In this document: positions 55,905 to 64,000 of the stretch, in pieces
How positions within the stretch are numbered: position 1 is the first letter of the stretch
Layout: every line of letters begins with the position of its first letter
Assembly (NCBI RefSeq): GCF_029784165.1
Contig: NC_073695.1
Location: forward strand, 242,332,089 to 242,396,088
DNA: 64,000 nt
Direction: 5' to 3'
Source of the DNA: Wyeomyia smithii
Taxonomy: Eukaryota > Arthropoda > Insecta > Diptera > Culicidae
Made by a program: the position numbers and the translations under genes
Notes under the pieces: generated by a model
What the model was told of the DNA's origin: nothing
Seen by the model: the letters and a program-made list of their open reading frames with translations, nothing else
Database searches by the model: none

Positions 55905-57255
55905 TGCTAAATTTTAAATTAGAAACAATTTTAATAGTAAAATTTGTGCCTATTTGAATGGCTTCAAACATTGATTTTGCCTGCAACATGGCGTTCATAA
56001 GATCGAACATTGCCTGTTGCAAAAAAGAAAGTTTACCTGCCGTAATAGGCCCCAGGCAGTTGACATTAGAAAAAATATTTTCGGCAGCAATATTAGCTGG
56101 AGTAATAGGTGTACAATTATTTTCTAGCGTGTTTTGCTTACCCATATTAACGGTCATTTTCGAACTACCAACACTAGGCGGTATAATGTTCGAACTACCT
56201 GTAACCTGTGCATAAGTTAAACGGGTATGCAAAGGAGTAGGTAAACTATGCGTCACTGGTACGCTTGGAGAATTTTGTTTTGAAGTTGGTTTTAATTGAG
56301 AAATTGAATTTTGTTTACCTTGCCTTGCCTTAACAATTGCTAAACGGACTGGGCATTGATAAAAATTCGACATATGGTTGCCGTTACAATTCGCACAGCG
56401 AAAATTTTTACTCTCTTTCACAGGACATGTGTCCTTTGTGTGAGAAGAGTCTCCACAAATGAGGCATTTTTGGTCCATGTTACAGAACTTTGAACCATGG
56501 CCATAACGTTGGCAAATACGGCATTGGGTGATATGCTTTTCACCTCCGCCAAACTTTCGATATAATTCCCATTTTACACGCACGTTATATAAAGCATGTG
56601 CTTTTTCAAAAAATTTTAAGGTATTAACCTCACTGCGGTTAAAATGAATTAAATAATTTACAAGGGAAATTCCAGTTCGCTGACTGTTTTCGCCTCGTGA
56701 TTTTTGTTTCATTAGAATTACTTGGGTAGGGGCTATGCCAAGTAATTCTGTTAAAGTAAGTTTGATCTCATCAACGGTTTGATCGTTGGTGAGACCTTTC
56801 AAGACAACCTTGAACGGCTTGGCGTTCTTGGTGTCATATGTAAAAAATTTGTACATCTTGTCGGTTAAATACTGAACAAGACGATCTCGACCCTTTACTG
56901 AGTCGGCTAATAAGCGGCATTCACCTCTACGGCCAATTTGATAGGTAACTTTAACGTCAGAAACAAACGTTGAAAGTTCCTTTTTGAACATATTAAATTC
57001 AGAAGAAATAGTTACAACAATAGGTGGAACTTTCTCCTTTTTTAAAGATTTTATATTTTGTATAGTTTCATTATTGGTAACTTCCATTTCACCAGCTTCT
57101 TGCTCAGGCAAAATATCAAAAGGATTGTCACTACAGACACTCGATGTGTCAGAAAGAGATGCCTCTCTTTTCCTCCCCGCAGCGATGCGAGGTTTCTTTT
57201 TCCGTCCAGCCATTTCAGGTGATACGAAAAAAGTTAAAACAAATGTTAAATTCAA
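55891..57255 (-). CDS. LINE ORF1 protein, 454 aa, three zinc knuckles
   Basis: Minus ATG at 57255, stop at 55891. A first ATG comes before a short hydrophobic lead; MAGRKKKPRIAAGRK some 15 codons in could be the true start. The N-terminal region is basic and then acidic. A central RNA-binding region follows (TYQIGRRGECRLLADSVKGR; VVLKGLTNDQTVDE). The knuckles are CRICQRYGHGSKFC, CLICGDSSHTKDTC and CANCNGNHMSNFYQC (about residues 247-310). Then a Ser/Pro-rich segment and a helical end. It would coat the LINE RNA. The frame is fully open. It overlaps ORF2 by 14 nt (ORF2 ATG at 55904), as in other Jockey-clade LINEs. Confidence 0.9.
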   Translation of the reverse strand: MNLTFVLTFFVSPEMAGRKKKPRIAAGRKREASLSDTSSVCSDNPFDILPEQEAGEMEVTNNETIQNIKSLKKEKVPPIVVTISSEFNMFKKELSTFVSDVKVTYQIGRRGECRLLADSVKGRDRLVQYLTDKMYKFFTYDTKNAKPFKVVLKGLTNDQTVDEIKLTLTELLGIAPTQVILMKQKSRGENSQRTGISLVNYLIHFNRSEVNTLKFFEKAHALYNVRVKWELYRKFGGGEKHITQCRICQRYGHGSKFCNMDQKCLICGDSSHTKDTCPVKESKNFRCANCNGNHMSNFYQCPVRLAIVKARQGKQNSISQLKPTSKQNSPSVPVTHSLPTPLHTRLTYAQVTGSSNIIPPSVGSSKMTVNMGKQNTLENNCTPITPANIAAENIFSNVNCLGPITAGKLSFLQQAMFDLMNAMLQAKSMFEAIQIGTNFTIKIVSNLKFSNDFK

Positions 57256-57430
57256 AAGTAGGTAGTCTTGAGAAAGACTGATGGGAAATAACTTTCAGGT
57301 AGTCTTTAAAAGACACACTGACAAAACACAAACTTTGAAGCTATAGGCAGTCAAAGACCAGTCCACAAGCAACCGAAAAAACGTCTGATCTGTAGGACAG
57401 TTCAAGACGCACTGTTGAAAAAGCACGATT

Positions 57431-57660
57431 GCTTCTAGCGACACTAGCGGCATTATTGCCCACTAAGCAAAATTTTTAAATTATCGTTATTTTTCTAGTC
57501 TATAAAATCGTCTTCAAGTGGCACGTCTGTTTGTCTGTTGTAAAAGTAACTACTAGAAAGTTAAAATAATATAAAAACAAGGTAACTAATAGCAATTTTT
57601 CCAGTCATTAGGCAAAATGCGCGTAGAAATTTCGTCATCGAGGCACGTCTGTCTGTCTGA
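57431..57660. repeat. Continuation of the LINE-split repeat unit
   Basis: It resumes the unit broken at 53002 (TAGCGACACTAGCGGCATTA continues the copy at 52123). Then, from about 57545, it runs as the inverse of 52200-52345. It ends with a GGCACGTCTGTCTGTCTG phrase. Confidence 0.6.
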
Positions 57661-58130
57661 GATATGGTTATACCTATTGCTCATAAAACCAAACGAAAAT
57701 GATTACTTCTGAGTGCTATTTACAATAAGAGGTTCAAAATTCACAAAACGGTGCTCATACTTGAGGGTTTTGTAAAACGAAGAGCAACAAACGTGATTTT
57801 GTTCGTATGTAAAATACTCTTAGGAATGATTTTATAAAAACTTATATTGTCTGAATCGAAAAAGTGGAACCGAAGTTTCCATGATTTCAAGCGCATTGCA
57901 ATTCACAGAAGTTTTTGGCGTGCCAGTATTTAATCTAGATCACCTTGAGCTTGTTCTTCCGAATGCCATACTAGGGTAAAAAGACTGACTTGCACTTGTG
58001 TGTTGTGTCATAAAGTGAGACATTCTAGACAATTAGGACAATTGAACGTTGTTTGATTGAAACATACGTTCCATAAGAAACTTTCGCAATAAAGAATGAT
58101 TATCATTTATCCAGCCAGTTTATCTGCTTC
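57660..58130. other. No gene recognised
   Basis: AT-rich sequence without a feature I can support. Confidence 0.45.
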
Positions 58131-58139
58131 GCTTTGTCG

Positions 58140-58230
58140 AAAGGACGCTCCAGGCGGTTGCTGAACAGTACACCAAACTGAAACGTGAAACAGAAAAGGT
58201 TGGATTGAAAGTGAATACGTCAAGTAGCGT
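58140..58230 (+). pseudogene. Endonuclease-LINE RT relic, first block
   Basis: The plus frame reads TLQAVAEQYTKLKRETEKVG and LKVNTSS, the helix after the RT catalytic box in RTE/R4-like LINEs. The next block of the same domain appears at 60139, so about 1.9 kb has been inserted between them. Confidence 0.6.
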
Positions 58231-58239
58231 AATCAGAGT

Positions 58240-59925
58240 GACGACTCAATTTTCAAAAATAAATTCCCTGATATTCCCTGATGTTTAAAAATTTTTCCCT
58301 GACTGTTAAAATTCATTTTAAACTGATTTAATTTACGACTATCGTAGGTTTTTTCACCTAAATCTCAAAAGTCAAAACTAAAAAGGATCAGACTTAAACT
58401 GATTCCTGCTAAAATTCCCACCAGTAGTTGAACAGTTTGGCTTCGCTTTTGCAAAACTTGAATCTTGAACAAAAATATTTTTTTTTGTTGAGAAACACGT
58501 CCAGTTTGATAAAATTGAAGATGAAAATTACACTGGTCGACAAAAGTGAAAAAAGCTCAAATAAGTACCCTAGAAATACTATAGCTTCTTAACCTGTTCA
58601 TTTTGGTGCCCCTGGTAAATGCAGAAGCGCGTCAAAAGACCGCAGAGTAATTGTTCGCCGTGTTCGTTGTTTTTCCGTATTTTTACGGGAAAATTTTATT
58701 GAAGTCTGAACACTTGAGGCATTTCCGAAACGTCTAGAGGCACCAAAAGTTACAGGAACAGTGTTATCAACTAACTACTTTGAGACACGTTTCTTATCCG
58801 GCTTTAAAATTTGAGTCTTTTTAGCATTTTTCAATAATTTGGCGAAATATTCATTTTGAAAAAAAATCCTGAGGATTCCTCAAGAACTTTATTTAAAATG
58901 TTTAAAATCCCATCGTGATGAGGTGCTTTTATACTTTTGAAAATTTGAATGATAGATTTAATCTCATTTAAGTTAGTTTCAATTAATTCTGCTGGTAAAA
59001 CTCCGGGGTAGAAATTTGATAACATTAACTAACTACTCACTCACTATATTATGAGTTATGAACACACTCAAACTACTGAGCAAGTTTTTGAGTTTTCTGT
59101 TAATTGGTTTCAAGGAAGTAATCACCATTTTTAATTACTGGAATATGACAATGGCGATAGTGAAGCTTGCTCAGGCGGTCTTAGAAGGTGCGTTAATAGT
59201 TTGGAAGCAATTGCAAGAAACCGAAGAAAAAAATCTGGTCTAACCACTGGTTTTTATAAAAAAAAGCGTTGTAATTAGCATAAAATTCGCGCACTACTTG
59301 ATGACTTGTTAGTACCTATTTGAATACTTTTCAAAAAATTTAATCACTATTTCTTGACATCTTGGTCACAAAAGTCACTACAGTTGCATTGTCTATAACG
59401 GTTAGCCCTGTAGAAGGTACATCATCAGCGCTACAATGCTCTAATCCATTCACGCGGGAATTTGACTGTAATTTAAACTATATTTGCAGTTTAGCACTTT
59501 AAATTTTCAACGATGGAACTATTTAAAACGGTTGGAGAACAAATCGACCTTAAATTTACAATAGAGCTTATGCAAATTGTGCATGTTGCTGAGTAAGAAG
59601 AGTTTGAAGGTCATTTATCGAGGACAACCCTGTCATTCCTCGGTGATGGGGATAAATGAAACCTATGCTAAAATGTATGCGTTCTTCTAGAAAATTACTT
59701 TCCAGGAAAATTCTTCTACCTGGAACAAATTATTATCGAGGGTTGCTGTAGGGTTGCTGATGATCGTCCACATCAAAAGCATTGAAATAAACCCAATTCA
59801 AAACTAACTCCGTGAAAATCCCAAGCCTTCAAAATTTTCCCTGATGGCTTTTTAAATTCCCTTATATTCCCTGATTTCTCTGATCGTAAAATGAAATCCC
59901 TGATATTCCCTGATCAGGGCCGGAT
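58240..59925. repeat. Insertion-rich stretch bounded by CCCTGATATTCCCTGAT repeats
   Basis: 58245-58310 and 59835-59914 both contain TTCCCTGATATTCCCTGAT-like direct repeats. Between them lie AT-rich DNA and a LINE fragment (58790-59170). It separates two blocks of one RT relic, so it is probably an inserted composite element. The exact ends are not resolved. Confidence 0.45.
58790..59175 (-). pseudogene. Jockey-clade LINE ORF2 fragment
   Basis: Minus reads PAELIETNLNEIKSII, then QIFKSIKAPHHDGILNIL, then decayed RT sequence, matching ORF2 of the 53-57 kb element around its linker. It preserves a CAA codon where that element has TAA. It is short and frameshifted. Confidence 0.75.
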
Positions 59926-60110
59926 TTAGACACTGGCAAGCCCGGGGCAAATTTGTCTGTGAGGCCCTCATTTCTTGAAACATCTAGAGGTAACGTTCTG
60001 GAAGGTGACGAGCAAAAAAAAGCTCGCCCCAGGACTAGGGGGGCCCCTTGAATCGGGTGGCCGGGGCATTTACGCCCTTTGCCCCCCCCCCCTCTTCAAA
60101 TCCGGGCCTG
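59915..60110. mobile_element. hAT-type MITE, 196 bp
   Basis: It begins CAGGGCCGGATTTAGA and ends TCAAATCCGGGCCTG, inverse complements. TCCCTGAT and TCCCTGTT flank it (59907-59914, 60111-60118), an 8-bp duplication with one mismatch. The C-rich interior has no coding sequence. Confidence 0.75.
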
Positions 60111-60138
60111 TCCCTGTTTCTTCTGGTTTTTCGCGGTA

Positions 60139-60486
60139 GTCGCCACCCTGGTAATAATTGACGGAGACGAGTTCGAGGTGGTTGACGAATTTGTATACCT
60201 CGGTTCTTTGGTAACGTCAGACAACAACTGCAGCAGAGATATTCGCAGACGTATTGTAGCTGGAAGTCGTGCCTAATATGCACTACACAAGACTTTGAGG
60301 CCTGCTTAACTTCGCCCTGTACCAAGTGCACCATGTACAAGACGCTTGTACGACCAGTAGTCCTCTCCGGGCACGAGACATGGACAATGCTCGAGGAGGA
60401 CTTGCAAGCACTGGCCGTTTTCGAACGACGTGTGCTTAGGACTATCTTCGGCGAAGTATGTGAGAACGTTATTATCAAAAAAAAAG
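60139..60486 (+). pseudogene. Endonuclease-LINE RT relic, second block
   Basis: LVIIDGDEFEVVDEFVYLGS, then CSRDIRRRIVAGSRA, then in another frame MYKTLVRPVVLSGHETWTML and AVFERRVLRTIFGEV. This is the C-terminal RT region of RTE/R4-like LINEs, consecutive with the block at 58140. The TIR element inserted at 60487 cuts it off. Confidence 0.75.
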
Positions 60487-62510
60487 CATGGGCGCAACTA
60501 AGGAAAATTTCTAGGGGGGGCTAGTTTTCATACACTTCATTTAAAAAACAATAGGGAAAAAAGTTACAATACGCCTATTTCAAAACACATAAAATAGTGT
60601 CGTAGCAGAAGACAAAATCACTTCAATCGAGAATAAATCTCCGAAGATGTATTGAATATCTTGACCATCTCTTTCAGCTGACACTGATTCGATATTGAGG
60701 CGAACTAGGTTTGGTAAACGGCTGGGCAGTGCGTACTAGCAGCACACCCGTGCTAGTCGGCATAAAATAGATCCCAGTGTGGTCCAAGCCATAATGCCAT
60801 ATTCTTAACTCCACGTGGAACCGACTGGAATACGAGCAACCATGAGAAGATTGAGGATCCGGTGGGAACTTGGTCGTATACTGACAGGGAAGCGGTAGTT
60901 GTTCTCCTTGGAGAGCAGCTCGTCTGAGCGTGTTTTCCAGGATGGGGGTGGCTCGAACAGCGACTGACCCGAAGTGGATGGTGAACTATGAAATGCGGTG
61001 TCTCGCCTCTACACCCAAGACAGCGGCCCCGTCGCGAGACTAGGTACCGCAGCCCTAGTAAAGCAGCATGCTAAAATAAACATACTACGAACAATCAAGA
61101 ATTGAAAACGAACCGGAATTACCCGCAATGATCTAGTGACGAAATAAGGCCGATGATTAGAAGCACGGTACATGTATCAGTAGATCGCTTAACGCCTCGG
61201 ATGCCGACCGGATCCTGCTGGATCAGCTAGAACTTCACCAGTTCGGCATCGTTGCGCTCCAGGAGCTTTACCGAAAATGAAAGAAAGTACGGCGAATTTG
61301 TGGCCGCAGGGCACAATTTTACCAGAGCGGCGGCACAAACAATGAGCTGGGTACCGGTTTTATAGTGCTGGGCAGGATGCACAGTCGTGCGATCAAGTGA
61401 CAGACGCTCAGCGACACGTTGTGTTTGTTGAGAATAAAAGACCGGTTCTACAACTACACCATCCTCAATGCCTACTGCCCTCTCGAAGGACATTCCGATA
61501 TAGAGAAAGAAACGTTCCACGCACAGCTGGGGAAACTCTACGATAGCTGCTCGCGTAGAGACATCAAGATCGTCATTGGGGACATGAACGCTCAGGTCGG
61601 TAGGGAAAACATATATAAGCCGGTGATTAGCCCGCACAGCCTGTCCGAAGAACCTGCTTTCCCCAAAAAGACATCCACGAAACCACCTGGAGATCACCTG
61701 ACCAACGAACAAACCAAATTGACCATGTTCTCATCGACGGCTCTTTTTCCTCAGACATACAAACGTACGCACCAATTGTGGTGGGGATATTGGCATGACC
61801 ACTTCGATCGAGTCTAGTGCGACGAAGTAAAAAGTTGACGATGTAGCCGATACGGCCGGTAGTTCTCTACGGAATCGATACATCAACGCTTCTGGCCTTA
61901 ACGCTCTTGGAGTTTTCGAACAGAAGGTGATGCGGACTATCTATTGTGGAGTACAGACAGACGACGGATAATGGCGACAGTGCATGAACCATGAGCTGCA
62001 CGCGCTGCTTGGAGAGAACCCCGTTGCACAGCTGGCGATAGTCAATAGGTTGCGGTGGGCCATACGCGTCGTAAGGATGCCGGACGATGATCCTGTGAAA
62101 TCACTTCTCTTCAGCAACCCTGTGGACTAGGGGGCGCAGCGTGCGAGATGGCTCGACCAGATCGAAGGAGACTTGCGGGTGGTGAGACGTCTGAGGAACT
62201 GGCGAAACACAGCCCAAAACCGAGCAGCATGGCAACAACTCCTTGATACAGCACGAGCCACCACGGCACTCGTCTTATTAGTAAGGTAAGTAAGAGAGCT
62301 AGGTTTGAGAATCGATCCTGGGCACAGTACTAGTTCTCAGCCAATGAATGATGACTTCTCAATTTGTGTTGATTTTGATGCTCTGATAGGAAGTATGGGA
62401 TGTATTAATATTGACTACAATTATTCTCTGGGAAATTCTAGGGGGGGGGGGCTTAAAACTTGCTAGGGGGGGCTGTAGCCCCCCTTAGCCCCCCCGTAGT
62501 TGCGCCCATG
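60487..62510. mobile_element. TIR DNA element with 8-bp TSD (copy 2), carrying deleted LINE sequence
   Basis: The ends CATGGGCGCAACTA and TAGTTGCGCCCATG are exact inverses. The 8-bp duplication AAAAAAAG flanks it (60479-60486, 62511-62518). The same subterminal CTAGGGGGGGCT blocks and right-end hairpin occur as in copy 1. The interior keeps more of the LINE: FYNYTILNAYCPLEGHSD, AQLGKLYDSCSRRDIKIVIG, DMNAQVGREN, YKPVISPHSL (61419-61650). After a gap comes the C-terminal part around 61900-62270. All catalytic RT sequence is missing. It has no transposase. Confidence 0.85.
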
Positions 62511-62518
62511 AAAAAAAG

Positions 62519-63080
62519 TACCATGAAAACGGCAAATGCCAGTTTGCTTGTTATGATGTTCTTCATCTCTTCATCTCTGGGTAAATTTTCAAAAAAATCG
62601 TTGGTAGCATTTTTGAGTTATGTCTATTTTATGTCAAAATGTCAGATATCCTTAGAAAATTCATAAAAACTCCACCAGTAATTAGTCTTAGCCTCTCAGA
62701 CATCAATGAAACTTTGTAAGAATAGATGTTTCGCTTCCCAAAAGGCAATTTTTATATTACTAAAACATAATCAAGTTTTTAAAAAGGTGTAACTTCTTCT
62801 ACGGTGCTCCTCAGATCGTTATTTAAAAAACGTTAGATATAACAGATTCAATTCGTTATATTTTGATGGCGTAAACCATTTTCAATTATTTTTCACTAGA
62901 TAAAATGTCATGGTGCTCAAACGTTATGATTTAAGTCAGTGTAACATAACATAATGCTTGAATGTTGGGTTATGAGAGGTGCATATTTTTTTCTTCTTTT
63001 TCATTCCAATTTCCAAATGTATATACTTTTTCGCGTTTATGATATTATTTTACTTGTATATTTACCATACATATGTTAAA
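62519..63080. other. No gene recognised
   Basis: AT-rich sequence after copy 2. The short plus frame at 62460-62666 begins inside the TIR element and is not credible. Confidence 0.45.
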
Positions 63081-63099
63081 ATCTACTTATATTTAACTA

Positions 63100-63970
63100 T
63101 GCAATAAAAATGAAATAAGAAATAAAATATAAAACAACTATAAGTGTCCGCTTTTATAATCAACAACTGCGATTTGTAGGTCATTGATGTTGATACAGTT
63201 TTGTATCGCTCCCAAGTAAGAGCAAAATCACTGTGGACAGATTCTGACGCCTGCTCGTTATGGAATCCCAAACCTCTGCCAGTTGCATTGCAAAATTCCT
63301 TTACGTGGAATTTTGTAATGTGATATTTGGATGATTTTGGAAGATTTAGTTCTTCCCAGCATTCGATGAACTTATCCAAAGCATCTTCAAAACCAGCTAG
63401 CAATTCAACTGAGAAGCACCTCGTATATATTTTTTCGAAATGCTTTAGGACCTAAAACGGTAATTTAAATAAATGAAAAAGTTTTTAAATATATTCCGAA
63501 CCTACATTGAAGTACCTAACTAGATCCTCGTTATCTTGAAGAACGATAGGTCCGGTAAACCAATTGGCTCGTTGCTGACGGCGCACGTGTGCTTTATGTG
63601 CCCACAAGTCTGCCCAATCTGGACATTATTTTTCTACTGCTTGAAATACAGCATTAACCAAGGGTAAAGTGTAGTGGCGGAGGAGGGCATATTTTCAAGA
63701 TCAGTTCTTCATCTTTTCCACTGATCAACGGTGGATGAATACAACAAGCGGGCGATTTAGCTACGTACGAGCTACGGTCCCTAATTTTACCAATTGTTCT
63801 GGGTATACCGCTTAACGTTTGCAGGTTCTTCTTTTCCACTTCACAGTATGGACAAGGATACGACGATGAGTGTGCCATTATACCCACGATAATATTTATG
63901 ATTTTTAAATCACCAGCGACAATTTATTTCAAGTTCGTCAATTGTAATAATTTTTTTCAAATCAACGAAA
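63100..63970 (-). pseudogene. Unrecognised conserved protein gene, partial, with an intron and frame damage
   Basis: On minus, three blocks read in order. Block 1 (63960-63660): GDLKIINIIVGIMAHSSSYP, then CPYCEVEKKNL, SSYVAKSPACCIHPPLI and ICPPPPLHFTLG. Block 2, in another frame: VNAVFQAVEK, a stop, CPDWADLWAHKAHVRRQQRA, NWFTGPIVLQDNEDLVRYFN. A 54-nt GT-AG intron follows (63452-63505). Block 3 (63451 to about 63130): VLKHFEKIYTRCFSVELLAG, FEDALDKFIECWEEL, GRGLGFHNEQASESVHSDFA. Block 1 has a CPYC/CC pattern that could bind zinc. The style and damage suggest a transposable-element-encoded or transposase-derived protein family; I cannot name it. The gene continues past the right edge. Confidence 0.6.
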
Positions 63971-64000
63971 TATATTCGTATTTTCCGGTAGGGATGGTGC

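Larger units (their letters stand above)
53003..57417 (-). mobile_element. Near-intact Jockey-clade LINE (Juan-like), 4.4 kb
   Basis: A 13-bp duplication AAAAAGCACGATT (52990-53002, 57418-57430) flanks a full-length element on minus. Its A-tail is the poly-T at 53001-53021; the 5' end is at 57417. It has a 5'UTR of about 160 bp, ORF1, ORF2 with one nonsense codon, and a ~240-bp 3'UTR. Related fragments lie at 15430, 29520, 47100 and 58790. The Juan name is inference from the host and clade. Confidence 0.9.

Noticed and set aside
55958..57265. Plus-strand frames opposite LINE ORF1
   Set aside because: Shadow frames of a well-supported minus-strand coding region.

Overview
The window reads as mosquito nuclear DNA, most likely Aedes. 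It is AT-rich and packed with transposable elements: Jockey-clade LINEs, a mag-like Gypsy element, tRNA-derived SINEs, DD37E mariner and many TIR miniature elements. Host genes are few and have introns of about 50-90 nt. The organism is inferred from this repeat spectrum and from the proteins, not from a database match. Host content is small. There is one complete protein gene, a four-RRM protein that I read as the RBM45 orthologue (39848-41237, three coding exons plus a probable 3'UTR intron). There are two tRNA genes, tRNA-Asp(GTC) on minus at 42067-42138 and tRNA-Gly(GCC) on plus at 49568-49638. A candidate Cys-rich last exon lies on minus at 50104-50215. Histone relics comprise an H2A pseudogene at 2674 and a divergent H2B/H2A pseudogene pair at 26.57-27.93 kb. 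|| Layout. 0-2.3 kb: minus-strand Jockey-clade LINE running off the left edge. 2.3-3.1 kb: SINE head and H2A relic. 3149-11857: a three-level nest, each level with its own target-site duplication (TSD). An 8-bp-TSD TIR element contains an RNase-H-type LINE (14-bp TSD), which contains a Gypsy LTR retrotransposon (5-bp TSD, LTRs identical by eye). 12-22.4 kb: old repeats, MITEs, a composite tandem-repeat element, a dead mariner and a full SINE. 22.4-37.3 kb: mostly single-copy or ancient sequence with histone pseudogenes, foldback MITEs and reverse-transcriptase relics. 37.3-39.6 kb: Harbinger-like and pogo-like TIR elements. 39.8-42.1 kb: the RRM gene and tRNA-Asp. 42.3-45.7 kb: nested MITEs and a DD37E mariner with a catalytic substitution. 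47-50.3 kb: LINE relic, a perfect palindrome, tRNA-Gly and the candidate exon. 51.9-57.7 kb: an inverted/duplicated repeat split by a hAT-type MITE and by a nearly intact Jockey-clade LINE. 58-62.5 kb: a reverse-transcriptase relic cut by several insertions, including a second copy of the 8-bp-TSD TIR element. 63-64 kb: part of an unrecognised intron-containing protein gene, damaged. || Most striking: the Gypsy element has an 86-nt GT-AG intron inside the reverse-transcriptase core. Retaining it ends translation at once; removing it restores RT-RNaseH-integrase in frame. Gag and Pol share one frame in this copy, so splicing could replace ribosomal frameshifting as the Gag:Pol switch. The same element has ten copies of a 12-bp motif on a ~26-bp period in its leader, recalling the placement of the gypsy insulator. 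The nesting host and its second copy at 60.5 kb show a TIR element carrying, and apparently co-mobilising, a deleted LINE.
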